Below, piece after piece: positions 33,804 to 41,205 of a stretch of DNA of 64,000 bases. The notes below the pieces were generated by a model. It ran no database searches and had not been told where the DNA came from. It saw only the letters and a program-made list of their open reading frames with translations. The stretch lies in contig NZ_GL890873.1 of assembly GCF_000211815.1 (NCBI RefSeq), positions 11,349-75,348 on the forward strand. Direction: 5' to 3'. Both the position numbers and the translations under genes were made by a program. Every line of letters begins with the position of its first letter. Within the stretch, counting starts at the first letter, position 1. Source of the DNA: Moorena producens 3L. Its GTDB lineage: Bacteria; Cyanobacteriota; Cyanobacteriia; Cyanobacteriales; Coleofasciculaceae.

Positions 33804-36305
33804 TTATTTATCAATACAATACTCTAGATTTAATAAGACATAGGGAAACAAATTTGTAAACCATCCCCCCCAAATTTCTTTAGCTTTTTCGCCTTCAATA
33901 AAGGAGTTGACAATACGTTGCCATGGCGGATCACTCTTAGGGAGAATCATGCCATAGAAATCACAGGTCAGTGGTTGATCTGGAGATAAGGTGTACTGGG
34001 ATGAGGAAAGTCCTTGTCTGGTGACTTCTCCAATTAATAAAATGCCATCGCTGGCAAAGGCATCAATATCGCTATTGACTAATGCTTTGACTCCTTGAGA
34101 CCTACCTATGTCTCCAGGAAAAACTATTTTCTGAGCATTAGGATAGGTTTGCTCAATAAATGTTTCTGTGAGGCTACTGGGAAGCACTCCAATTTTTAAA
34201 CTGTCAAGGCTTTGGTAACGATTGAAGACTCTCGGTTGTTGAGAATCTACTAAAAAGTGTGTGCCAGTAATAAAAAATGGTGTTGAGAATTTTACCCCTG
34301 CAATATCACTCCTAATAGTATTAGGGCCACACTCCAAATGTACGGTTTCGTCTCGGACAATAGCAAAGCGATTTTCCAAGGTTGATTGAATGGCAACAAC
34401 TTTTAGTTCTATAGGTTTATTGAGTTCTTCGGCAACCTTGTCTTTTAAGGAATTTAGTAGCTCAAAGCAATACCCTTTCCAATCTCCGTTGGTATCAATG
34501 TAGCCAAAGGGAGCAGCATCTTTTCTAATACCAACTTTGATGGTACCAGTTCGTTTAATTTGGTCTAAAACCGTTTCTGAACGCTTCGGTATTGGCTCAA
34601 TTGCGATTTGTGGTATGATACTTTGGGGAGGTTCACTACCAAAGGATTCCTCTAGTTGTTCTGGCGTTAAAGACTTGACTAAATGTAGCTCTAGGGAATT
34701 CTCAGAGAGGAATTTGGCATAGCTAACACTGAGGTAAGGTCGATAGTTTGGCAAATCCCGAATATGAGTATTAACAAAAGCTAAGCTTAAGGCTTTTAGG
34801 TAAGAAAGTCCGACCTGAGGATTGGAACCAAGTAATTCTTTAGGAAACAGGGCAAAATCGTCGCCGGATGCACCACTAGTGGAGAAGTGGTTGCCATCAA
34901 CAATCATTGCCAGATATTTTTCTGGGGTATTGAGCCAAATGAAGGGGTGAATCTGTTCTGGGACAGTTGGTGCTACGATGTCGTGGCTACCTGCCATAAT
35001 CATGACTGGCACTTGAATGTTACCCAAGCTAGCTGGACCAAGGGCTGTGCTGGTAATAGGATTAACAGCGATTACAGCTTTGACCCGTGGATCCTGCAAG
35101 TCATAATTAAACGGGGGTAAGCGATTGGCAAGGCATTGGAGCAGTACAGAGAGATTGAAGGTTGGGTCTTGATCAGGACACACTTGGCGCAGTCTTAAAT
35201 CATTAATTTCTGCACCTGCTACGGCTAACGCTGTGTAACCCCCGAAGGAATGACCAATCACACCAACCTGTTCCAGATTCAGCTTATTAGCAAAATTAGG
35301 GTCAGATTTAGAGAGGTCTTCCAGCTCATCGAGCACATATCTAATATCTAAGGGTCGTTCAATAAACTCTACCGGATTGATTCCATTCGCTAGTCCCTGT
35401 AGTACAGCTTGAGAGTATTCAACATTACTCCCGACGTGTTCAGGAACGGCTACAGCAATGCCATGGGATGCTAAGTGTTCTGCTAAATAGGTGAAATGGT
35501 TGCGATCTGAGGCAAAGCCATGGGACATGACTACTAAGGGGGCTGGTTTTGGATTGCCTTTGGGTAAGTACAAAGCAACCTCAAACTTGGTTTCTCCGGA
35601 TAACCCTAGAGGGGATTGACGGCGGCGACCGGAAAGGGTGATGACTTGGTCTGTGAATTGATAAGGACCTGGTTGTTGTAAGTCTGTTAACTGGGAGACA
35701 TCAACGGTATTCTCAGCAGCGGCTTCTCGGGTGGCTTGGTTTGCGATCGCATTCACCGCTGCATCTCGATATCGAAATAGGGTAGCTAGCTCTTTTCGGA
35801 CATCAAAGATATAGTCAGTATCAATCAACATCCCCTCGGTGGGAAACTGGCGCACTATATTCATTAGAGTTAGACCTTCGGAGTCAGCTGCTGCCAAAAC
35901 CAGCGCCCCCCGAAGACTATGTAAACCATTGCGACCAGGGTGGGTTTTGATCATCTTTCCCAAACCTTCCAGAAAGGCTTCTCCCATGGGGGATTTACCT
36001 AAGCGGGAGATGGCCACAGGACTGATTTTAATCCGCTTTTGGAGTAGCATCCGCAACTGTTCCAAGGCTTCTGGGTTCAGCATTTGGGCGTAGAACTCAA
36101 ATTCCTTAGTAATTCTGCCCTCATTGGCGAAAATTTCCAGAGATTCCCGGGAAAGGGACAATTTTAACGGACCATAGTTAAAGTAAATGTATTCTGCACT
36201 AAGGGCTGGCTTTGGTTTGACTACTGTGGGGAGTATTCCTAAACCAAGGAATAAGCAAGTATATAAAAAACCTAGTAGTTTCTTGGGTTTGGCTTTTGCT
36301 TTCAC
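33804..36305 (-). CDS. Fusion: DUF1400 + alpha/beta hydrolase + family-3 solute-binding domain
   Basis: 833-residue exported protein. A signal peptide (about residues 1-36) is followed by a DUF1400-like domain (residues ~38-180; YIYFNYGPLKLSLSRESLEI is the typical opening). Next is a dienelactone-hydrolase-like alpha/beta hydrolase (~205-520) with MSHGFASDRNHF and the nucleophile elbow GHSFGGYTAL. The C-terminal ~240 residues, from IKRTGTIKVGIRKDAAPFGY on, are a periplasmic amino-acid-type binding domain (SBP_bac_3) to LFPYVLLNLEYCIDK. Cyanobacteria have many DUF1400 hydrolases; the added binding domain is unusual. Both reading frame and length show no break. It may tie ligand sensing to hydrolysis, which is inference. 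Confidence 0.8.
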   Translation of the reverse strand: MKAKAKPKKLLGFLYTCLFLGLGILPTVVKPKPALSAEYIYFNYGPLKLSLSRESLEIFANEGRITKEFEFYAQMLNPEALEQLRMLLQKRIKISPVAISRLGKSPMGEAFLEGLGKMIKTHPGRNGLHSLRGALVLAAADSEGLTLMNIVRQFPTEGMLIDTDYIFDVRKELATLFRYRDAAVNAIANQATREAAAENTVDVSQLTDLQQPGPYQFTDQVITLSGRRRQSPLGLSGETKFEVALYLPKGNPKPAPLVVMSHGFASDRNHFTYLAEHLASHGIAVAVPEHVGSNVEYSQAVLQGLANGINPVEFIERPLDIRYVLDELEDLSKSDPNFANKLNLEQVGVIGHSFGGYTALAVAGAEINDLRLRQVCPDQDPTFNLSVLLQCLANRLPPFNYDLQDPRVKAVIAVNPITSTALGPASLGNIQVPVMIMAGSHDIVAPTVPEQIHPFIWLNTPEKYLAMIVDGNHFSTSGASGDDFALFPKELLGSNPQVGLSYLKALSLAFVNTHIRDLPNYRPYLSVSYAKFLSENSLELHLVKSLTPEQLEESFGSEPPQSIIPQIAIEPIPKRSETVLDQIKRTGTIKVGIRKDAAPFGYIDTNGDWKGYCFELLNSLKDKVAEELNKPIELKVVAIQSTLENRFAIVRDETVHLECGPNTIRSDIAGVKFSTPFFITGTHFLVDSQQPRVFNRYQSLDSLKIGVLPSSLTETFIEQTYPNAQKIVFPGDIGRSQGVKALVNSDIDAFASDGILLIGEVTRQGLSSSQYTLSPDQPLTCDFYGMILPKSDPPWQRIVNSFIEGEKAKEIWGGWFTNLFPYVLLNLEYCIDK

Positions 36306-36340
36306 GAGTCTAGTCTTCTCAGTCTTAGGCTTGTTGAGGA

Positions 36341-36558
36341 GTAAGCATTCAGCTATCAGCCGTCAGCCGTCAGCTAATCAACGGGAGGTAGTAAACAAGT
36401 TTAAGGTGCTGGAACGGCTGGTTGAAAATCCCTGCTCGTTTTACTGATCCGACCCCGTACAGTTAAAGCGCCTGCTAGCACCTCAAGTACCGTGGCACAG
36501 GCTTCTAGCCTGTGATCCGCTTAAGCTTATAGCTGATAGCTGACGGCTGAATGCTTAC
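36341..36558. mobile_element. GTAAGCATTCAGC-ended element (copy 2)
   Basis: Perfect 13-bp inverted ends, GTAAGCATTCAGC (36341-36353) and GCTGAATGCTTAC (36546-36558), each continuing inwards into CAGC-type heptamers. The interior carries a CACAGGCT/AGCCTGTG hairpin (~36494-36512) shared with 23125. No open frame; MITE-like. Confidence 0.55.
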
Positions 36559-36660
36559 GATGAGGAGCATTATAATACAAACAAACAGCAATGTATTGTT
36601 GAGACTTCTAGTTATAATAATTCATTAATTCAAGTCATCGGCAAGTGAATAATTTGGTTA

Positions 36661-36730
36661 GCTATCAGTTATCAGCTATCAGCTATCAGCTATCAGCTAT
36701 CAGCTATCAGCTATCAGTCATCAGTCATCA
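36661..36730. repeat. Heptameric STRR array, GCTATCA x 10
   Basis: Ten tandem 7-mers: GCTATCA with variants GTTATCA (unit 2) and GTCATCA (units 9 and 10). The variants sit at the edges, the usual pattern when an array grows from its middle. Confidence 0.95.
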
Positions 36731-36883
36731 GTTGATGCGCTATATGAACCCTACTTGATGTGCTTTTGAATAAAATAAGCTGACCGCTTACTACTGACCA
36801 CTGAAGGCTGAACGCTGAATGCTTACATAATTTGGTCTTGATATTCCTGATCATAAGAACATTGTGCAATTATAATTAACTTT

Positions 36884-37216
36884 TCAATTGGCTTTCAACT
36901 GGGCTTGTCTTTCTGCTTTGATTTTCCGGAGTCGAGCCACTGCCGGATGAGGATTCAAGGCTTGAGCTTTACGCTGTTGATGTCCCCAATCTAGCCAGTC
37001 AGCAATGTATTTACTGACTGTGTCTTTGTTCTGTAGATAATATAGGATTGTGGCATAGACCTCTTCTAAGGTGAGAGTTGAGTAAATTTTGGCAATTTCT
37101 TCAGCAGTACGCTCTTTAAAGAGATACTCATACAATACTGTTTCAATGCCAATTCGATGACCTTTAATCCGAATGTCATCAGGAGCCAGAAAGTTGAAAT
37201 AGTCTTCTATTTGCAT
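36884..37216 (-). CDS. DUF433 domain protein (antitoxin-like), orphan
   Basis: 110-residue protein with the DUF433 winged-helix-like domain in its first ~75 residues (IKGHRIGIETVLYEYLFKERTAEEIAKIYSTLTLEEVYATILYYLQ). DUF433 proteins are DNA-binding-like and are often encoded just before a PIN-like DUF5615 toxin. No such partner follows here: the downstream DNA is repeats. The C-terminal ~35 residues are basic (ARLRKIKAERQAQLKAN). Either a solitary regulator or an antitoxin that has lost its toxin. Confidence 0.8.
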   Translation of the reverse strand: MQIEDYFNFLAPDDIRIKGHRIGIETVLYEYLFKERTAEEIAKIYSTLTLEEVYATILYYLQNKDTVSKYIADWLDWGHQQRKAQALNPHPAVARLRKIKAERQAQLKAN

Positions 37217-37881
37217 AATAATTGTAATGGCAATCGCGTGTTTAAATTAGATTTACACATAAGATTGATTGCAACAGTAACTAGCGATGCATCTATTGTC
37301 GATAATTACAGCGGTTTGCCATTTAGTTAGGTACAAATTTATGGATTTTAGGGAACAGGGAACAGGGAATAGGGAACAGGTAAGTCAGAAGTCGGAAGTC
37401 GGAAGTCGGAAGTCGGAAAACAATCCTGTGTACCTGATAGTTATGCAAACCGCCGTATATCCATATTATCATCTATAGTTGATCATAATGAAACCGATAT
37501 GGCGACTAAGAGGGCAGGTTTTGGATTGCCATAGGGTAACTAATTTATTTGGCGTTGCTGAATAGCGAAATGGTAGCGATTGAGATTAAAAATGCTGAAA
37601 ACCCCTTGAATACACGCTTCCAGCTTTATTTTCGAAACAAGTACGGTAGAGCCACAATAGTTTCAACCAACTAAATAGTAAAAAAGCGATCGCCTATAAA
37701 GGGGCGATCGCTTTTTTTTTCGATTGGATCTGCTGTCCTTCGTTTTCTTCCTAAGTAAAAATTTATAGCGGTTTTTAATTAGGTGAGGTACATTTTTTAA
37801 GGAGCAGTAACCAGTAAAGTCAGAAGAGGGAAGAGGTAAAAAATTATGTGTACCTCATTAGGAGAAAAACCGCTATATAAA
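37217..37881. other. Spacer with STRR unit and HIP1-based terminator
   Basis: No gene. 37310-37455 is a repeat unit: GCGGTTTGCCATTTAGTTAGGTACA, then 7-mers (CAGGGAA, GAAGTCG), then CCTGTGTACCTGATA and AACCGC. It is the same layout as at 25.7 kb and, shorter, at 37768-37875. The terminator-like hairpin is listed separately. Confidence 0.55.
37681..37720 (-). terminator. Bidirectional terminator built on HIP1
   Basis: AAAAAGCGATCGCC / GGCGATCGCTTTTT (37681-37694, 37703-37716), 8-base loop, with T9 on the plus side and A5 on the other. On the minus strand it lies ~165 bases past the Vps62-like gene, which it may end. A HIP1 octamer forms each arm. Confidence 0.6.
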
Positions 37882-38505
37882 TCAGAAGCTGTTTAAATTA
37901 AGATCATAGATTGGCCCATGTGGGGGAGAATAGTTACCCTGAACGTGTATAACCTTACTAAAGGGAACAGAGTAAACAGATACATCCGCATCTGCCCCAG
38001 AGCCACGATCATTCCAAACAAATGATGTCTGTTCAGGAGACCATGGTGATATTAAATCATTATGTAGACATTTGTAATCAGGACGGTATGGCTTTGCATA
38101 ACCTTCTTGAACAACATCTCCAATACAACTATAACCTTGTGGTGGAATTGGTCGCCAAAAAGAGCCATCACGATGTGCTCCACTCCCTGTATCTTTCCAT
38201 ATTAGCGCAAAGTCTATAGGATTAGCTAATGCGCTTTTTTTTAATGGGTTGAAACACAATACATCACCATTAGGCTGACCATAGTTACCTTGTCCATAAT
38301 CTCCAACAACGAAGAAACCAGGGGTGGGGACTGGCCTGTAAAATGCACCATCTCGCTCAGCTCCAGAACCACGATCATACCAGACAAGATCAAATTTATC
38401 ACATTTTTGAATGTTTAAGTCAAATAAAGATAAAGCCTTAGCTGACTGTACGTTAACCGTTGCGAAAGCCAAAAGAAGCACAAAAATTGCCAAAAAACGT
38501 TTCAT
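37882..38505 (-). CDS. Exported Vps62/DUF946-like repeat protein
   Basis: 207 residues from the ATG at 38505. I prefer this to the frame's first ATG (38550) because it begins a signal peptide (MKRFLAIFVLLLAFATVNVQ) and has AAGGAA upstream. The mature protein is three copies of a ~50-residue unit with the core FxLVWxDRGSGAxRDGxFxRPxPxxGxxxxGD, starting at DKFDLVWYDRG, DFALIWKDTG and TSFVWNDRG. Such repeats occur in the eukaryotic Vps62/DUF946 family and in some bacterial exported proteins. The third unit is degenerate. Role unknown; it may bind carbohydrate or a membrane, by analogy only. Confidence 0.65.
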   Translation of the reverse strand: MKRFLAIFVLLLAFATVNVQSAKALSLFDLNIQKCDKFDLVWYDRGSGAERDGAFYRPVPTPGFFVVGDYGQGNYGQPNGDVLCFNPLKKSALANPIDFALIWKDTGSGAHRDGSFWRPIPPQGYSCIGDVVQEGYAKPYRPDYKCLHNDLISPWSPEQTSFVWNDRGSGADADVSVYSVPFSKVIHVQGNYSPPHGPIYDLNLNSF

Positions 38506-38716
38506 TGTTTTTAAGTTTCCTTTATTGATTGTTGTGAAGGGTAAACCCATCTTGTCAATAAACTAGGGGTAGTCCTCAATAAACCAGAGCTTATTGTGCT
38601 TATTAACAAGGGATTTTCTAGATATAGTGTTCATTGAATTAAATTAACACTATAGGTAGGAATAAAAAATTATAGGGGTTTACCTTGGATGCTGGTGTTT
38701 ACCGTGGAAAAATAAG

Positions 38717-39354
38717 TTAAAACCAGCTTTTTACAAAATTAACGACACTGTTTGCCGCATTTTTGATAAACGTAAAAGCTTTTGAAGCCCACTCAAATAT
38801 CTTAAGGGCTATTGTTCGCATAAAATCCACCATGTAATTCAATATCGTTGATTGGAAATTAGATAGTGTTTGGGCAAATTTAATCAAACTTGAACGGGAG
38901 CATCCCATTTTGGAAACAATATTACCCAAAGCAACGATATTTCAAGGGTTTCAGCCCCCTAAAAAGAGCTAACGTGCCAAATTGGGATGCTCCCACTTGA
39001 ACGTTGTTCCGGATGTTTATTACCCTGTTCACGAATCTGAGCGTATGAAGTTTGTATCCGTGCTGTCCCATTAGCGATATCAGTTTCTTCCATAGTTTTT
39101 AATGTCTGAGTCCAATCAGAATCACTAATATTGTTATTTAATTTCTGATCGGTGACCATGGTTAGTTCATTTTGACGGGTATCATTCCATGAAAGCACGT
39201 CTTGTTGGTAAGAACTTTTAAGGTTGTCCTGAAAATCGTTCGGGATAGCTTGTGGTATTTCGGGTTCTACTAAATATACGGATATGTACCGTGGAAGAGG
39301 ACTTGTAGTCTCGCCTTTAATTGTTGATATAGAATGGGTTTCCATATCTTTCAA
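38717..39354 (-). pseudogene. Unrecognised-family gene split by a 99-bp MITE
   Basis: Two reading frames, 39354-38959 and 38929-38717, are halves of one gene. Removing the insertion and one 8-bp target copy rejoins them in frame as ...HPEQRSS-LIKFAQTLSN..., 176 codons. This matches the protein encoded at 40146-40817, which has HPENRVRLIKSAQELSN at the same point, plus W-TL--M---DI-N----I---YA-I--QG just before. The insertion adds 107 bases and brings a stop, so the present product would end in SIPIWHVSSF. The C-terminal part is amphipathic (FMRTIALKIFEWASKAFTFIK). No signal peptide is visible. Function unknown. Confidence 0.8.
38896..38994. mobile_element. 99-bp MITE with 18-bp inverted ends and 8-bp TSD
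   Basis: The ends are GGGAGCATCCCATTTTGG (38896-38913) and CCAAATTGGGATGCTCCC (38977-38994), complementary at 17 of 18 positions. The flanks ACTTGAAC at 38888-38895 and 38995-39002 are perfect 8-bp direct repeats. It interrupts a gene whose frame is restored by excision. It has no coding capacity, so an unlinked transposase must have moved it. The parent IS family is not identified. Confidence 0.9.
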
Positions 39355-39518
39355 TACTTTTTAAAATTCATCCGCCTCTATTGTCAAGTTTTCAGAGGTG
39401 TGTAGTTTAGTCATTTTTTCCTCACTAGAGTTAATTCAACTATTCAAATCATATTGAATCTGACTCGGGTTGGATAGTACCCTTATGGGTACCTTTTAAA
39501 ATCTGGGTAAAAACCTGA

Positions 39519-39719
39519 GGGGGTGACATGAGCCCTAAAAAGCTTAGTAGATAAGGCTTTGATGCCAATGAGCTCAGGGAAGATACAGTCGGAAATTAAC
39601 CCTCAATTCCTTTTATGGAAGCTTAAACCCTTATAACTACGTGTAAGGTCGCACCCAAAACAGCATGTAGATTTTTGGAACTTATGGGCTAAAACGACTA
39701 CCCAGTAATGATTTCAGCT
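39519..39719. repeat. Diverged direct repeat, left copy
   Basis: Begins GGGGGTGACATGAGCCC and ends ATTTCAGCT. Shared landmarks with the right copy: AAGGCTTTGA, AACCCTTATAAC, CAAAACAGCATGTA. The two are roughly three-quarters alike by eye. Confidence 0.7.
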
Positions 39720-39896
39720 AAAGGTACCCTAAAAGGTACCCTAAAAGGTATCCTAAAAGGTACTGTTAAATCTAAATCACGTGCTCTAGTCTATAAAAAT
39801 AGGAATTTAGATTTTTGATTTTGGGGTAATTTGATAATTTTGTTCTGCCTCTCCCATAAAATTAAGAAGATAATAGCTGGAAGCAAAAACGCTGAT

Positions 39897-40094
39897 GGGG
39901 TGACATGAGCCTTGAAAAACTTACTATATAAGGCTTTGAGATCAAAGATCTTAGGTAAGATACAGACCCAAATTGACCTTCCTTTCATTTTCTGGAAGCT
40001 CAAACCCTTATAACATAGTCCAATGTCATCCCAAAACAGCATGTATCTTTTTGTAAATTATGGCTGAAATTATTAGCCAATAAGGATTTCAGCT
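39897..40094. repeat. Diverged direct repeat, right copy
   Basis: Same order of landmarks as the left copy and almost the same length. It ends about 50 bases before the start of the 40146 gene, while the left copy lies upstream of its disrupted relative on the other strand. Confidence 0.7.
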
Positions 40095-40145
40095 TGCCTG
40101 TTGCGCCCCAGCAAGAACGTCCAATTATTTAATAAGGATAACTTT

Positions 40146-40817
40146 GTGAAAAAAATACTACTGATAAGCTTTCAGGTTTTTATAATTACACAGGTGTTGA
40201 TGTTCGCTATCGTTATACAACCCGCGATGGCAAATCAATTTTTAGATAATCCAAGGAACAACCTAGAGTTAGCAGGTGCTCCCGACCAAAGTAATGGTAA
40301 ATTTTTCAAATCTTTAGATTATATTTTTTTTAGGATAAATGATGACAACAATTCCCTGTCAGATCAAAATAAAATTCCTGGAATTATCCTTGAATTATAT
40401 AAAAAGATGGAATTTGGATTCAACGAATGTAATGTCGAGTGGGGTAGGCTACAGTCCGGAGTCAGTAAAAAAGATATGATAAAATTGGCTACTGAAGACA
40501 ATGCCAATGGATTCACCTATAATGCTGCACTTAAGTCCGGCTACATCCTGATTGGAGACTATCCCTATGGCTGTGAATCACCCCCCAATGATTGGACTCT
40601 CTACCTGCTACTACCTAAAATTGGAGATGCAGAGTGGAATGCGACGTTATTTAATATGGCTGAAAGGGATATCAATAATGCCAAAGGAAGTATAATGAAT
40701 ACATACGCAAATATTAAAAAACAAGGATATCAACATCCGGAAAATCGTGTTCGTCTAATTAAATCAGCACAAGAATTATCAAATGAAATATCGTCTGCTC
40801 TGAATGGCTTATTTTAG
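40146..40817 (+). CDS. Exported protein of unrecognised family (intact paralog)
   Basis: 223 residues. I choose GTG 40146: AAGGA lies 7 bases upstream and the start gives a clean signal peptide (MKKILLISFQVFIITQVLMF, cleaved near AMA-NQF). An open frame reaches back to TTG 40101. The mature protein has FNECNVEWGRLQSGVSKKD and a CESPPNDWTLYLLL block, with two cysteines, and ends in the domain shared with the disrupted neighbour: W-ATLFNMAERDINNAKGSI, YANIKKQGYQHPENR, LIKSAQELSN. Polar, helical C-terminus. I recognise no family. It looks lower in GC than the surrounding housekeeping genes. Confidence 0.65.
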   Translation: MKKILLISFQVFIITQVLMFAIVIQPAMANQFLDNPRNNLELAGAPDQSNGKFFKSLDYIFFRINDDNNSLSDQNKIPGIILELYKKMEFGFNECNVEWGRLQSGVSKKDMIKLATEDNANGFTYNAALKSGYILIGDYPYGCESPPNDWTLYLLLPKIGDAEWNATLFNMAERDINNAKGSIMNTYANIKKQGYQHPENRVRLIKSAQELSNEISSALNGLF

Positions 40818-41205
40818 GGCGTTGCTTAATAATGGAATAATTTTAAGAGTTTTGTGGAATGGGCTAGATGCCCATTCCTTATTTTTTCGGGCGGGCAGGA
40901 TGCCCACCCTACTTCTATTCATTCGTTGATTCAGCAACGCCGCTAATTTTAGTCTAAATTGGAGTCAACTTGTAGAGTCAACTTGGGCTATGTTTGCTCA
41001 ATCTCAGAAATAATTCCTGGCTCCCATTGAATGACCACTCCCCGATCGGGTGATACCTCGGCTTGGTGGCTCTGGAATGCTAAGTTACTCTGTCTTAAGG
41101 GAAAATATAGTTTGCTGGGACGTTGCTGATGGAGACAGGAAACTATTGGGAAATTCTCCGCCATCTTCCCCATCTCTTTAGTGTTGTATTAAAAATCGGG
41201 CAAAT

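Larger units (their letters stand above)
36306..36883. other. Repeat-filled spacer
   Basis: No gene. The interval is almost wholly a GTAAGCATTC-ended element (36341-36558) and a heptamer array (36661-36730). A third related end, GCTGAATGCTTAC, stands at 36815-36827. Confidence 0.6.
39355..40145. other. Spacer with ~200-bp direct repeats
   Basis: No intact gene. It contains two diverged direct repeats (39519-39719 and 39897-40094) and a tandem 12-mer between them (AAAGGTACCCTA, ~39720-39765). A short leftward frame (39791-40042) overlaps the second repeat and is not supported as a gene. Confidence 0.55.

Noticed and set aside
36661..36730. Considered as CRISPR array
   Set aside because: Units are seven bases with no spacers; no cas genes in the window.
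39791..40042. Leftward 83-residue frame, considered as a transposase remnant
   Set aside because: No catalytic motif or recognisable transposase block, and it overlaps one of two diverged repeats without conserved frame in the other.
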